Positions 8,840 through 18,329 of a DNA stretch of 64,000 nt are shown piece by piece. Position 1 is the first letter of the stretch; every line of letters begins with the position of its first letter. The position numbers were made by a program, and so were the translations under genes. The notes below the pieces were generated by a model. That model did not search any database, was not told the origin of the DNA, and saw only the letters and a program-made list of their open reading frames with translations. Origin of the DNA: Streptomyces spectabilis (lineage in GTDB: Bacteria; Actinomycetota; Actinomycetes; Streptomycetales; Streptomycetaceae); assembly GCF_008704795.1 (NCBI RefSeq), contig NZ_CP023690.1:6148501-6212500 (forward strand). Direction: 5' to 3'.

Positions 8840-9794
8840 GACCATCAAGACCAGTAGTACGGACGGGACGCCCGACATCGCCGCCGACATCCCGGCGACG
8901 GTCGCCGAGGCCGCGGGCCCGGCGCCCGGCAAGCCCCGCTCGCTTGCCGCCGACGCCTGGCGGGATCTGCGCCGCAACCCGTTCTTCGTGATATCGGCCG
9001 TGCTCATCCTGTTGCTCGTGGCCATCGCGATCTTCCCGGGCTGGTTCACCAGCGCCGACCCGAACAAGGGCGATCTGCGCAACCACTTCCAGGAGAAGCC
9101 GAGTTACACGCACTTCTTCCAGGCGGAGTGGTTCGGTTACGACACCCAGGGCCGCTCCATCTACGCGCGTGTCCTCTTCGGTGCCCGCAACTCCATCACC
9201 GTCGGCATCCTCGTCACCCTCGCGGTGTCGATCGTCGGGTCCGTGCTCGGCATGCTCGCGGGCTACTTCGGCGGCATCTGGGACGCGATCATCTCCCGGC
9301 TCACCGACGTGTTCTTCGGCATTCCGTTCCTGCTCGGCACGATGGTCGTGATGAACGCCGTGACCGACCGGACGGTGTGGACGGTGGTGGGCGCGCTCGC
9401 CCTGCTCGGCTGGACCCAGATCACCCGTGTCATGCGCGGTTCGGTGATCACCACCAAACACTCCGACTACGTGGTGGCCGCCAGAGCCCTCGGTGCGAGT
9501 ACCTGGCGCATCCTGATCCGGCACATCCTGCCGAACGCGGCCGCACCCGTGATCGTCGTCGCCACGATCGCCCTGGGCGGTTACATCACGGCCGAGGCGA
9601 CCCTCTCCTTCCTCGGCATGGGCCTCTCGGACGACGCGATCTCCTGGGGCAGCGACATCTCCGACGCCGCCAAGCAGCTGCGCAACAACCCGTACATGCT
9701 GTTCTTCCCGGCCGGCATGCTGAGCCTGACCGTCCTGGCGTTCATCATGCTGGGCGACGCCGTACGCGACGCCCTCGACCCCAAGCTGCGCTGA
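8832..9794 (+). CDS. Oligopeptide ABC transporter permease, DppC/OppC type (operon 1)
   Basis: The protein has 320 residues. A 40-residue Ala/Pro-rich cytoplasmic N-terminus precedes the DppC core: DAWRDLRRNPFFVIS, then helices. The ATPase-contact loop is VVAARALGASTWRILIRHIL, and the C-terminus is MLGDAVRDALDPKLR. It begins inside the preceding permease gene by an 8-nt overlap. It is the partner subunit of the membrane channel. Confidence 0.93.
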   Translation: MPETIKTSSTDGTPDIAADIPATVAEAAGPAPGKPRSLAADAWRDLRRNPFFVISAVLILLLVAIAIFPGWFTSADPNKGDLRNHFQEKPSYTHFFQAEWFGYDTQGRSIYARVLFGARNSITVGILVTLAVSIVGSVLGMLAGYFGGIWDAIISRLTDVFFGIPFLLGTMVVMNAVTDRTVWTVVGALALLGWTQITRVMRGSVITTKHSDYVVAARALGASTWRILIRHILPNAAAPVIVVATIALGGYITAEATLSFLGMGLSDDAISWGSDISDAAKQLRNNPYMLFFPAGMLSLTVLAFIMLGDAVRDALDPKLR

Positions 9795-9805
9795 GGGAGG
9801 CGTAC

Positions 9806-10858
9806 GTGACCACCATCGAAAAGCAGGCGGACGTGCCCGCCCCGCGGAGCGGCGAGACCGCGCCGCTCCTCGAAGTCAGGGACCTGCACGTCGAGTTCCA
9901 CACGCGCGAGGGCGTGGCCAAGGCCGTCAACGGTGTCAACTACACCGTCGAGGCCGGTGAGACGCTCGCCGTGCTCGGCGAGTCGGGCTCCGGCAAGTCC
10001 GTGACCGCGCAGGCGATCATGGGCATCCTCGACATGCCGCCGGGCCGCATTCCGCAGGGCGAGGTCCTCTTCCGCGGCCAGGACATGCTGAAGATGTCCA
10101 ACGAGGAGCGCCGGAAGGTCCGCGGCCGCAAGATCGCGATGATCTTCCAGGACGCGCTCAGCTCCCTGAACCCGGTGCTCAGCGTGGGCTACCAGCTGGG
10201 CGAGATGTTCCGGGTGCACCAGGGCGCCAGCCGCAAGGAGGCCAAGGCCAAGGCCATCGAGCTGATGGACAAGGTCAAGATCCCGGCCGCCAAGGAGCGG
10301 GTGGACGACTACCCGCACCAGTTCTCGGGCGGCATGCGCCAGCGCATCATGATCGCGATGGCGCTCGCCCTCGAACCGGACCTGATCATCGCCGACGAGC
10401 CCACCACGGCCCTCGACGTGACGGTCCAGGCGCAGGTCATGGATCTGCTCGCGGAGCTCCAGCGCGAGTACAACATGGGCCTGATCCTCATCACCCACGA
10501 CCTCGGCGTGGTCGCGGACGTGGCGGACAAGATCGCCGTCATGTACGCGGGCCGGATCGTGGAGACGGCACCGGTGCACGAGCTGTACAAGCGCCCGGCG
10601 CACCCGTACACGCGAGGTCTGCTCGACTCGATCCCGCGCCTGGACCAGAAGGGCCAGGAGCTGTACGCGATCAAGGGTCTGCCGCCCAACCTCCTGAAGA
10701 TCCCCTCGGGTTGCGCGTTCAACCCGCGCTGTCCGAAGGCGCAGGACATCTGCCGCACCGAGATCCCGACGCTCGCCCCGGTCACGGAGCGGGACGGCGG
10801 GGAGCTCGTCGGCCGCGGCAGCGCGTGCCACTTCTGGAAGGAGACGATCCATGGCTGA
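9806..10858 (+). CDS. Oligopeptide ABC transporter ATPase, DppD/OppD type (operon 1)
   Basis: The protein has 350 residues. The start is the GTG at 9806, 5 nt after GGGAGG and 11 nt after the permease stop; a longer open frame upstream is out of register with the permease and is rejected. Walker A GESGSGKS lies near residue 57, followed by the Q-loop ([16 protein letters not shown]), the ABC signature FSGGMRQR and Walker [13 protein letters not shown]. The C-terminal oligopeptide-transporter domain carries the Cys motif [15 protein letters not shown], which in this family can ligate an iron-sulfur cluster. The stop overlaps the next gene by 8 nt. Confidence 0.93.
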   Translation: MTTIEKQADVPAPRSGETAPLLEVRDLHVEFHTREGVAKAVNGVNYTVEAGETLAVLGESGSGKSVTAQAIMGILDMPPGRIPQGEVLFRGQDMLKMSNEERRKVRGRKIAMIFQDALSSLNPVLSVGYQLGEMFRVHQGASRKEAKAKAIELMDKVKIPAAKERVDDYPHQFSGGMRQRIMIAMALALEPDLIIADEPTTALDVTVQAQVMDLLAELQREYNMGLILITHDLGVVADVADKIAVMYAGRIVETAPVHELYKRPAHPYTRGLLDSIPRLDQKGQELYAIKGLPPNLLKIPSGCAFNPRCPKAQDICRTEIPTLAPVTERDGGELVGRGSACHFWKETIHG

Positions 10859-12005
10859 GAACCTCAAGAAGGACGCCCCGGACGTCACCGACGCCACGCC
10901 GAACGTCACCGAGGTCGAAACGGTCGACGCGGCGACGCCCGAGGAGGCCGTCGCGGCCATCGAGGCCCCCGTCGAGCGCGGCGAGCCGATCCTCCAGGTC
11001 CGCAATCTGGTGAAGCACTTCCCGCTGACCCAGGGCATCCTGATCAAGCGCCAGATCGGCGCGGTGAAGGCGGTCGACGGCATCTCGTTCGACCTCTACC
11101 AGGGCGAGACCCTCGGCATCGTGGGCGAGTCCGGCTGTGGCAAGTCCACGGTCGCCAAGCTCCTGATGACCCTGGAGCGGGCCACCGCGGGCGAGGTCTT
11201 CTACAAGGGCCAGGACATCACCAAGCTGTCCGGCCGGGCCCTGAAGGCGGTCCGCCGGAACATCCAGATGGTGTTCCAGGACCCGTACACCTCGCTCAAC
11301 CCGCGCATGACGGTGGGCGACATCATCGGGGAGCCCTTCGAGATCCACCCCGAGGTGGCCCCGAAGGGCGACCGGCGCCGCAAGGTCCAGGAGCTCCTGG
11401 ACGTGGTCGGCCTCAACCCCGAGTACATCAACCGCTACCCGCACCAGTTCTCCGGCGGTCAGCGCCAGCGCATCGGCATCGCCCGCGGCCTGGCCCTCAA
11501 CCCCGAGATCATCATCTGCGACGAGCCGGTCTCGGCCCTGGACGTCTCCGTCCAGGCCCAGGTCATCAATCTGATGGAGAAGCTCCAGGACGAGTTCAAC
11601 CTGTCCTACGTCTTCATCGCGCACGACCTGTCGATCGTCCGGCACATCTCGGACCGCGTGGGCGTGATGTACCTCGGCAAGATGGCCGAGATCGGCTCCG
11701 ACGAGCAGATCTACGACCACCCGACGCACCCGTACACGCAGGCGCTCCTCTCGGCCGTCCCGGTCCCCGACCCGGAGGCCCGCGAGGGCCGCGAGCGCAT
11801 CATCCTCACCGGCGACGTCCCGTCCCCGGCCAATCCGCCGTCGGGCTGCCGCTTCCGCACCCGCTGCTGGAAGGCGCAGGACAAGTGCGCCGAGGAGATC
11901 CCGCTGCTCGCGATCCCCGAGCGCTTCAAGAACGCGGACACCCCGGCCGCCCACGAGTCGGCGTGCCACTTCGCGGAGGAGAAGGACGTGGTGCACGCGG
12001 CCTGA
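10851..12005 (+). CDS. Oligopeptide ABC transporter ATPase, DppF/OppF type (operon 1)
   Basis: The protein has 384 residues. About 40 acidic/Ala-rich residues precede the core, which the operon 2 counterpart lacks. Walker A GESGCGKS, signature FSGGQRQR and Walker [13 protein letters not shown] are intact. The C-terminal Cys motif [15 protein letters not shown] is present. It pairs with the preceding ATPase to drive import. It is the last gene of the operon and is followed by a very strong hairpin. Confidence 0.93.
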   Translation: MAENLKKDAPDVTDATPNVTEVETVDAATPEEAVAAIEAPVERGEPILQVRNLVKHFPLTQGILIKRQIGAVKAVDGISFDLYQGETLGIVGESGCGKSTVAKLLMTLERATAGEVFYKGQDITKLSGRALKAVRRNIQMVFQDPYTSLNPRMTVGDIIGEPFEIHPEVAPKGDRRRKVQELLDVVGLNPEYINRYPHQFSGGQRQRIGIARGLALNPEIIICDEPVSALDVSVQAQVINLMEKLQDEFNLSYVFIAHDLSIVRHISDRVGVMYLGKMAEIGSDEQIYDHPTHPYTQALLSAVPVPDPEAREGRERIILTGDVPSPANPPSGCRFRTRCWKAQDKCAEEIPLLAIPERFKNADTPAAHESACHFAEEKDVVHAA

Positions 12006-12017
12006 CGCCGCACGCAC

Positions 12018-12071
12018 GAGCGAACGCGGGAGCCCCCGGCCGCATCCGGCCGGGGGCTCCCGCGTTCGCTC
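12018..12071 (+). terminator. 25-bp perfect-stem terminator after operon 1
   Basis: A perfect 25-bp inverted repeat (arms 12018-12042 and 12047-12071, loop CATC) begins 12 nt after the last ATPase gene. It contains GCGGGAGCCCCCGGCCG. It should end transcription from both sides. Confidence 0.85.
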
Positions 12072-12240
12072 ACCTCATCCCTGCTCGGGCCTGGCGCAGC
12101 AGCTCGGCGGCGGGGGTGAGCCGGAACGTGCCGTCCTCCCGCTCGTGGAGGACGTCGCGGCTCGCGAGCGGCCGCAGCACGCGCCGCAGCGGCCCCGCCC
12201 GGACGCCCGCGCCGTCGGCGGGAGGCGGTGCGGCACAGGG
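12070..12240 (-). pseudogene. Remnant of an O-methyltransferase winged-helix domain
   Basis: On the minus strand this frame reads GPLRRVLRPLASRDVLHERE then DGTFRLTPAAELLRQ and ends in a stop at 12070. This is the typical dimerisation/winged-helix segment of small-molecule O-methyltransferases, where a 'LRRLLRxLAsxGvf.e..dGrfxLTP.aexLR' pattern is usual. No start codon or methyltransferase catalytic domain is attached: the frame terminates straight into the terminator palindrome. It looks like a leftover piece of a deleted gene. The DNA upstream of it up to about 12400 shows no intact gene. Confidence 0.5.
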
Positions 12241-12401
12241 GCCAGGGGGCTGTTCGGCTGGGCAACGTACGACTCCCCCTCCAGAGGAGGAACTGCCGCC
12301 AGCGTGACAGCGCGGCCCCAGGCTGTCACGGGCGCCCGGCCCCTTCGGATGCGTGCATCCGGAGGGCCTTCTCCCTCATACGGCCGGGCTAAATGTGCCG
12401 C

Positions 12402-12432
12402 TTGCCCCCTATAACGCGATATTGGCGATAGT
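12402..12432 (+). promoter_or_regulatory. Possible promoter of peptide transporter operon 2
   Basis: TTGCCC (12402-12407) and GATAGT (12427-12432) are separated by 19 nt in an unusually AT-rich patch 40 nt upstream of the binding-protein start. The spacing is long for a housekeeping promoter, so this is tentative. Confidence 0.3.
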
Positions 12433-12471
12433 GCGCGCGCCAGGCGCGTGGTGGAGGCGAGGAGGCAGTTC

Positions 12472-14094
12472 ATGCGTGGAGCCACGCACGCCAAGTGGGC
12501 CGCTTGTGCGGCGGCGGTCGCGCTCGCGGCGACAGCCTGTGGTGGCGGAGGCGGTGGCGGCGACAGCTCGGGGGTCGTGAGCTCCTCCTGGGGCGATCCG
12601 CAGAACCCCCTGGAGCCCGCCAACACCAACGAGGTGCAGGGCGGCAAGGTCCTCGACATGCTCTTCCGGGGGCTCAAGCGGTACGACCCGAAGACCGGCG
12701 AGGCCAAGGACATGGTCGCGGAGTCCATCGAGACCGAGGACTCGCAGACGTACACCGTCAAGGTCAAGGACGGGTGGAAGTTCAGCAACGGCGAGGCCGT
12801 CACCTCGAAGTCGTTCGTGGACGCCTGGAACTACGGGGCGCACCTCAAGAACAACCAGAAGGGCGCCTACTTCTTCGGCTACATCGAGGGCTACGACAAG
12901 GTCCACCCGGAGAAGGGCGACCCCAGCGCGGACACCCTCTCGGGCCTGAAGGTCGTCGACGCGCGGACCTTCACCGTCAAGCTCTCGCAGAAGTTCTCCA
13001 CCTGGCCCGAGACCCTCGGCTACCCGGCCTTCGCGCCCCTGCCCAAGGCCTTCTTCGACGACCGCGCGGGCTGGCTCGCCAAGCCCGTCGGCAACGGCCC
13101 GTACAGCATCAAGTCGTACCAGAAGGGCTCCAAGATGGAGCTCAGGAAGTGGGACGCCTACAGCGGCGACGACAAGGCGGAGAACGGCGGCGTGGACCTC
13201 CGGGTCTACACCGACAACAACAGCGCCTACAACGACCTGATGGCGGGGAACCTCGACCTCGTCGACGACATCCCGGCCGCGCAGCTGCGCAACGTCAAGA
13301 ACGACCTCGGGGACCGGTACATCAACACCCCGGCCGGAATCATCCAGACGCTGGCCTTCGCCTTCTATGACAGCAAGTGGAACAAGCCCGGGGCGGAGAA
13401 GGTTCGCAAGGGCCTCTCCATGGCCATCAACCGCGAGCAGATCACCGAGACGATCTTCCAGAAGACGCGGACGCCCGCCAAGGACTGGACCTCGCCCGTG
13501 CTCGGCAAGGACGGCGGCTACAGCGACAGCCTGTGCGGCGACGCCTGCGACTACGACGCCGAGCAGGCCAAGAAGCTCGTCGAGGAGGGCGGCGGCATCC
13601 CCGGCGGCACCCTGAAGATCTCGTACAACGCGGACACCGGCTCCCACAAGGAGTGGGTGGACGCCGTGTGCAACTCCATCAACAAGGCGCTCGGCAACAA
13701 CAAGTCCTGCGTCGGCAACTCCGTCGGCACCTTCGCCGACTTCCGCAGCAAGGCCTCCCAGCAGAAGCTGGACGGCGCCTGGCGCGCGGGCTGGCAGATG
13801 GACTACCCGCTGATCCAGAACTTCCTCCAGCCGGTGTACTACACCGACGCCCCGTCCAACGACGGCAAGTACAGCAGCGAGGAGTTCGACAAACTCGTGA
13901 ACGAGGCCAACGCCGAGACCGACACCGGCAAGGCCGTCTCCACCTTCCAGGACGCGGAGAAGGTGCTCGCCAAGGACATGGCGGCCATCCCGCTCTGGTA
14001 CCAGAACGGCAGCGCCGGCTACTCGGACCGGGTCTCGGACGTGGCCCTGAACCAGTTCAGCGTGCCCGTGTACGCGGAGATCAAGGTCAACTGA
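12472..14094 (+). CDS. Oligopeptide ABC transporter, substrate-binding lipoprotein (operon 2)
   Basis: The protein has 540 residues and is a family 5 binding protein clearly paralogous to the one at 6201. Both start MRGA..AKW and share WKFSNGEAVTSKSFVDAWNY-like blocks, KPVGNGPY and a Cys-pair region (CGDACDYD here, CGEYCKFD there). The ATG at 12472 follows AGGAGG by 6 nt; an in-frame GTG at 12448 is less likely. The lipobox LAATAC gives lipid-anchored Cys23, followed by a Gly/Ser linker. The predicted role is peptide capture for the second transporter. From memory its position fits S. coelicolor SCO5117. Confidence 0.9.
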   Translation: MRGATHAKWAACAAAVALAATACGGGGGGGDSSGVVSSSWGDPQNPLEPANTNEVQGGKVLDMLFRGLKRYDPKTGEAKDMVAESIETEDSQTYTVKVKDGWKFSNGEAVTSKSFVDAWNYGAHLKNNQKGAYFFGYIEGYDKVHPEKGDPSADTLSGLKVVDARTFTVKLSQKFSTWPETLGYPAFAPLPKAFFDDRAGWLAKPVGNGPYSIKSYQKGSKMELRKWDAYSGDDKAENGGVDLRVYTDNNSAYNDLMAGNLDLVDDIPAAQLRNVKNDLGDRYINTPAGIIQTLAFAFYDSKWNKPGAEKVRKGLSMAINREQITETIFQKTRTPAKDWTSPVLGKDGGYSDSLCGDACDYDAEQAKKLVEEGGGIPGGTLKISYNADTGSHKEWVDAVCNSINKALGNNKSCVGNSVGTFADFRSKASQQKLDGAWRAGWQMDYPLIQNFLQPVYYTDAPSNDGKYSSEEFDKLVNEANAETDTGKAVSTFQDAEKVLAKDMAAIPLWYQNGSAGYSDRVSDVALNQFSVPVYAEIKVN

Positions 14095-14101
14095 GCCGCG
14101 C

Positions 14102-14143
14102 GGAGCGGCCGTCCGGTCCCCAGGACATCCGGGCGGCCGCTCC
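14102..14143 (+). terminator. Intra-operon hairpin between binding protein and permease (operon 2)
   Basis: The arms GGAGCGGCCGTCCGG and CCGGGCGGCCGCTCC (one wobble pair, 12-nt loop) lie 8 nt after the binding-protein stop codon. The position mirrors the hairpin of operon 1, although the sequence is different. Confidence 0.6.
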
Positions 14144-14164
14144 CCCTACCTCCGGAGCCAGCCC

Positions 14165-15088
14165 ATGGGGCGATATGTGATCCGGCGCCTGCTGCAGATG
14201 ATCCCGGTCTTCTTCGGCGCCACACTGCTGATCTTCCTGATGGTGAACGTGATGGGCGACCCCATCGCGGGCCTGTGCGGCGACCGCAAGTGCGACCCCG
14301 CGACGGCCGCGCAGCTCAAGAAGGAGTTCGGCCTCGATAAGCCCGTCTGGCAGCAGTACGTGACCTACATGGGCAACGTCTTCACCGGCGACTTCGGCAC
14401 CGCCTTCAACGGGCAGAAGGTCACCGAGCTGATGTCGACCGCGTTCCCCGTGACCATCCGGCTCACGCTCGTCGCCATCGTCTTCGAGATCGTCATCGGC
14501 ATCAGCCTCGGCGTGCTGACCGGGCTCCGGCGCGGCAGGCCCATCGACACCACGGTGCTCATCCTCACCCTGGTCGTCATCTCGGTGCCGACGTTCGTGA
14601 CCGGTCTGCTGCTCCAGCTGCTGCTCGGCGTGGAGTGGGGCGTCATCAAACCGGCCGTGTCGGCCGAGGCGACCGTGGACGAGCTGATCGTGCCGGGCCT
14701 CGTGCTCGCCTCCGTCTCGCTGGCCTACGTCACCCGGCTCACCCGGACCTCCATCGCCGAGAACCGCCGCGCCGACTACGTCCGCACCGCCGTCGCCAAG
14801 GGCCTGCCCCGGCGCCGCGTCGTCCTGCGGCACCTGCTGCGCAACTCCCTCATCCCGGTCGTCACGTTCATCGGCACCGACGTGGGCGCGCTCATGGGCG
14901 GCGCGATCGTCACCGAGCGCATCTTCAACATCCACGGCGTCGGCTTCCAGCTCTACCAGGGCATCCTGCGGCAGAGCACCCAGACCGTCGTCGGCTTCGT
15001 GACCGTGCTCGTCCTCGTCTTCCTGGTCGCCAACCTCATCGTCGACCTCCTGTACGCCGTACTCGACCCGAGGATCCGCTATGCCTGA
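14165..15088 (+). CDS. Oligopeptide ABC transporter permease, DppB/OppB type (operon 2)
   Basis: The protein has 307 residues and is paralogous to the permease at 7913: both begin MGRYV.RRLLQMIPVF and end VDLLYAVLDPRIRYA. Six membrane helices are expected. The ATPase-contact loop is RADYVRTAVAKGLPRRRVV. The start follows GGAG. The stop overlaps the next gene by 8 nt with the same ATGCCTGA sequence as in operon 1. Confidence 0.92.
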   Translation: MGRYVIRRLLQMIPVFFGATLLIFLMVNVMGDPIAGLCGDRKCDPATAAQLKKEFGLDKPVWQQYVTYMGNVFTGDFGTAFNGQKVTELMSTAFPVTIRLTLVAIVFEIVIGISLGVLTGLRRGRPIDTTVLILTLVVISVPTFVTGLLLQLLLGVEWGVIKPAVSAEATVDELIVPGLVLASVSLAYVTRLTRTSIAENRRADYVRTAVAKGLPRRRVVLRHLLRNSLIPVVTFIGTDVGALMGGAIVTERIFNIHGVGFQLYQGILRQSTQTVVGFVTVLVLVFLVANLIVDLLYAVLDPRIRYA

Positions 15089-16049
15089 ACCCCAGGAGCC
15101 CGACGGCGCCATTGCCGGCACCGGCGCGGGCGGCGCGATGGACCTCGCCACGAGCGAGGCGACGACGCTCGCCCCCGGCGCCCCCGGCGGCGGGCCCACC
15201 GCGCCCGCCCGCAGCCTGTGGTCCGACGCCTGGCACGACCTGCGCCGCAACCCCGTCTTCATCCTCTCGGGCCTGATCATCCTCTTCCTCGTCTTCATCT
15301 CCCTGTGGCCCTCGGCGATCGCCTCCGGCGACCCGCTGGACTGCGACCTCGCCAACGCCCAGAAGAGCTCGTCGCCCGGCCACCCCTTCGGCTTCGACGG
15401 CCAGGGCTGCGACGTCTACACGAGGACCGTCTACGGGGCCCGCGCCTCGGTCACCGTCGGAGTGTGCGCCACCCTCGGCGTCGCCCTCCTCGGCAGCGTG
15501 CTCGGCGGGCTCGCCGGGTTCTTCGGCGGCGTGTGGGACGCGATCCTGTCCCGCATCACCGACATCTTCTTCGCCATCCCGGTGGTGCTCGGCGGTCTCG
15601 TCCTGCTCTCCGTGGTCACCTCCAGCACCGTCTGGCCCGTCATCGGCTTCATGGTGCTGCTCGGCTGGCCGCAGATCTCCCGCATCGCCCGCGGCTCGGT
15701 GATCACCGCCAAGCAGAACGACTACGTGCAGGCGGCCCGCGCGCTCGGCGCCTCCAACTCCCGGATGCTGCTGCGCCACATCGCGCCCAACGCGGTCGCG
15801 CCCGTCATCGTCGTCGCCACCATCGCGCTCGGTACGTACATCGCCCTGGAGGCCACGCTCTCGTACCTGGGCGTCGGTCTGAAGCCGCCGACGGTCAGCT
15901 GGGGCATCGACATCTCGGCCGCGTCCGCGTACGTCCGCAACGCCCCGCACATGCTCCTTTGGCCCGCCGGCGCCCTCGCCGTGACCGTGCTCGCGTTCAT
16001 CATGCTCGGCGACGCGGTGCGCGACGCCCTCGACCCGAAGCTGAGGTAG
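15081..16049 (+). CDS. Oligopeptide ABC transporter permease, DppC/OppC type (operon 2)
   Basis: The protein has 322 residues. An Ala/Gly/Pro-rich cytoplasmic N-terminus of about 45 residues is followed by DAWHDLRRNPVFILSG and the permease core. The contact loop is VQAARALGASNSRMLLRHIA and the C-terminus FIMLGDAVRDALDPKLR. The extracellular loop holds a Cys pair (DCDLANAQ and GQGCDVY) absent from the operon 1 paralog. It is coupled to the preceding permease. Confidence 0.92.
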   Translation: MPEPQEPDGAIAGTGAGGAMDLATSEATTLAPGAPGGGPTAPARSLWSDAWHDLRRNPVFILSGLIILFLVFISLWPSAIASGDPLDCDLANAQKSSSPGHPFGFDGQGCDVYTRTVYGARASVTVGVCATLGVALLGSVLGGLAGFFGGVWDAILSRITDIFFAIPVVLGGLVLLSVVTSSTVWPVIGFMVLLGWPQISRIARGSVITAKQNDYVQAARALGASNSRMLLRHIAPNAVAPVIVVATIALGTYIALEATLSYLGVGLKPPTVSWGIDISAASAYVRNAPHMLLWPAGALAVTVLAFIMLGDAVRDALDPKLR

Positions 16050-16055
16050 GCGCCC

Positions 16056-17108
16056 ATGGCACCCACGGCACCCCCGGAATCAGCGCCGGCCGCAGCCGGC
16101 GCGGCGGCCCCGCGGGCCACGCTGCTCGAAGTGCGCGATCTGCACGTGGAGTTCCGCACCCGCGACGGCGTCGCCAAGGCCGTCAACGGCGTCGACTACG
16201 CCGTCGCGGCGGGCGAGACGCTCGCCGTGCTCGGCGAGTCGGGCTCCGGCAAGTCCGTCACCGCACAGGCCATCATGGGCATCCTCGACACCCCGCCCGG
16301 CCGCATCAGCGGCGGCGAGATCCTCTTCCAGGGCCGGGACCTGCTGAAGCTCAAGGAGGACGAACGGCGCAAGGTCCGCGGCGCGGGCATGGCGATGATC
16401 TTCCAGGACGCGCTCAGCTCCCTGAACCCTGTGCTCAGCGTCGGCGACCAGCTCGGCGAGATGTTCGTCGTGCACCGCGGCATGTCGCGCAAGGACGCCC
16501 GCGCCAAGGCCGTCGAGCTGATGGACCGGGTGCGCATCCCCGCCGCCAGGGAGCGGGTCGGGCAGTACCCGCACCAGTTCAGCGGCGGCATGCGCCAGCG
16601 CATCATGATCGCCATGGCGATGGCCCTCGAACCGGCGCTGATCATCGCCGACGAGCCGACGACCGCCCTCGACGTCACCGTCCAGGCCCAGGTGATGGAC
16701 CTCCTCGCGGAGCTTCAGCGCGAGCTGAACATGGGCCTGATCCTCATCACCCACGACCTGGGCGTGGTCGCCGACGTCGCCGACACCATCGCCGTCATGT
16801 ACGCGGGCCGCATCGTCGAGAAGGCCCCCGTCCACGAGATCTACAAGGCGCCCGCGCACCCCTACACGCGCGGCCTCCTGGAGTCGATCCCGCGCCTGGA
16901 CCAGAAGGGCCAGGACCTCTACGCCATCAAGGGCCTGCCGCCCAACCTCACGAACATCCCGCCCGGCTGCGCCTTCAACCCGCGCTGCCCCATGGCCCAG
17001 GACGTGTGCCGCACCGACGAACCGCCGCTCGCCAAGGTCACGTACGAGGGGCTCGCGGGGGAGCGGCACAGCGCCTGCCACTTCTGGAAGGAGTGCCTCC
17101 GTGGCTGA
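16056..17108 (+). CDS. Oligopeptide ABC transporter ATPase, DppD/OppD type (operon 2)
   Basis: The protein has 350 residues, nearly colinear with the ATPase at 9806. Walker [10 protein letters not shown]-loop, signature FSGGMRQR and Walker [13 protein letters not shown] are intact, and the C-terminal Cys motif [15 protein letters not shown] is present. It starts 6 nt after the permease stop, with GAGGTAGG as ribosome binding site, and overlaps the next ATPase by 8 nt. Confidence 0.92.
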   Translation: MAPTAPPESAPAAAGAAAPRATLLEVRDLHVEFRTRDGVAKAVNGVDYAVAAGETLAVLGESGSGKSVTAQAIMGILDTPPGRISGGEILFQGRDLLKLKEDERRKVRGAGMAMIFQDALSSLNPVLSVGDQLGEMFVVHRGMSRKDARAKAVELMDRVRIPAARERVGQYPHQFSGGMRQRIMIAMAMALEPALIIADEPTTALDVTVQAQVMDLLAELQRELNMGLILITHDLGVVADVADTIAVMYAGRIVEKAPVHEIYKAPAHPYTRGLLESIPRLDQKGQDLYAIKGLPPNLTNIPPGCAFNPRCPMAQDVCRTDEPPLAKVTYEGLAGERHSACHFWKECLRG

Positions 17109-18123
17109 GCCCATTCTGGAAGTGCGCGGTCTCGTCAAGCACTACCCGCTCACCCAGGGGATCGTGCTGAAGAAGCAGGTCGGCGCCGTCAAGGCCGTCG
17201 ACGGCGTGGACTTCGACCTGCGGCGCGGGGAAACCCTCGGCATCGTCGGGGAGTCCGGCTGCGGGAAGTCCACCGTCGCCAAGATGCTCGTCAACCTGGA
17301 GCGGCCCACGGCGGGTGCGATCCGCTTCAAGGGCGAGGACATCGCGGGGCTCACGGGCCGGGCCCTGAAGGCCGTCCGCCGGAACATCCAGATGGTGTTC
17401 CAGGACCCCTACACGTCCCTGAACCCCCGCATGACCGTCGGCGACATCATCGGCGAGCCCTACGAGATCCATCCGGAGGTCGCGCCGAAGGGCTCGCGCC
17501 GCACGAAGGTCCAGGACCTCCTCGACGTGGTCGGGCTCAACCCCGAGTACATCAACCGCTATCCGCACCAGTTCTCCGGAGGGCAGCGGCAGCGCATCGG
17601 CATCGCGCGCGGCCTCGCCCTGCGCCCGGAGGTCATCGTCGCGGACGAGCCCGTCTCCGCGCTCGACGTGTCGGTGCAGGCGCAGGTGGTGAACCTCCTG
17701 GAGCGGCTGCAGAGCGAGTTCGAGCTCTCGTACGTCTTCATCGCGCACGACCTGTCGATCGTGCGGCACATCTCCGACCGGGTCGGGGTCATGTACCTCG
17801 GGCGGATCGTCGAGGTCGGCACCGACGAGGAGATCTACGAGCATCCGACGCACCCCTACACCCAGGCGCTGCTCTCCGCCGTGCCCGTGCCCGACCCGCG
17901 GGCCCGGGAGCACCGCGAGCGCATCATCCTCAGCGGGGATGTGCCCTCGCCCGCGAACCCGCCCTCGGGCTGCCGGTTCCGGACCCGCTGCTGGAAGGCC
18001 CGCGAGCGCTGCGCCCTGGAGGTCCCGGAACTCGCGGTCCCCGCGGAGTTCCGCCTCGCCACGGGGCCTGCGGCGCACGATTCCGCGTGCCATTTCGCGG
18101 AGGAGAAACACGTGGTGCCGTAG
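17101..18123 (+). CDS. Oligopeptide ABC transporter ATPase, DppF/OppF type (operon 2)
   Basis: The protein has 340 residues, starting with GTG inside the end of the preceding gene (GTGGCTGA). Walker A GESGCGKS, signature FSGGQRQR and Walker [13 protein letters not shown] are present, with the Cys motif [15 protein letters not shown] at the C-terminus. It lacks the 40-residue acidic N-terminal extension of its operon 1 paralog. It is the last gene of the operon. Confidence 0.92.
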   Translation: MAEPILEVRGLVKHYPLTQGIVLKKQVGAVKAVDGVDFDLRRGETLGIVGESGCGKSTVAKMLVNLERPTAGAIRFKGEDIAGLTGRALKAVRRNIQMVFQDPYTSLNPRMTVGDIIGEPYEIHPEVAPKGSRRTKVQDLLDVVGLNPEYINRYPHQFSGGQRQRIGIARGLALRPEVIVADEPVSALDVSVQAQVVNLLERLQSEFELSYVFIAHDLSIVRHISDRVGVMYLGRIVEVGTDEEIYEHPTHPYTQALLSAVPVPDPRAREHRERIILSGDVPSPANPPSGCRFRTRCWKARERCALEVPELAVPAEFRLATGPAAHDSACHFAEEKHVVP

Positions 18124-18144
18124 CCCGCGCGGGACGCCCCTGAC

Positions 18145-18196
18145 CTGGGGGCTCCGCCCCCAGACCCCCGCTCCTCAAACGCCGGAGGGGCTGGAT
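18145..18196 (+). repeat. Composite interspersed repeat with hairpin (CTCAAACGCCGG family, copy 3)
   Basis: A hairpin (CTGGGGGC-TCC-GCCCCCAG) is followed by CTCCTCAAACGCCGGAGGGG and CTGGAT. The second half is the same family as the copies at 937 and 1018 (AGG instead of ACG). The hairpin lies 22 nt after operon 2 and may terminate it. The remainder of the gap to 18330 contains no gene. Confidence 0.75.
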
Positions 18197-18329
18197 CTTT
18201 CAGTAACAGGGCGGCAACACGGGGGACCCCAGGAGGTAAAGAGAGCGCGCCAGCCTGGTGGCGTACGGCCGTGCGGGTGCCGTTGGACCGGCCGGGGGAA
18301 GCCATGTGACCCCGGCCGGTCGTCACCGC

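Noticed and set aside
12070..12803. Minus-strand frames overlapping the operon 2 start (12075-12803)
   Set aside because: They are antisense to the binding lipoprotein and out of register with the methyltransferase remnant; no ribosome binding site.
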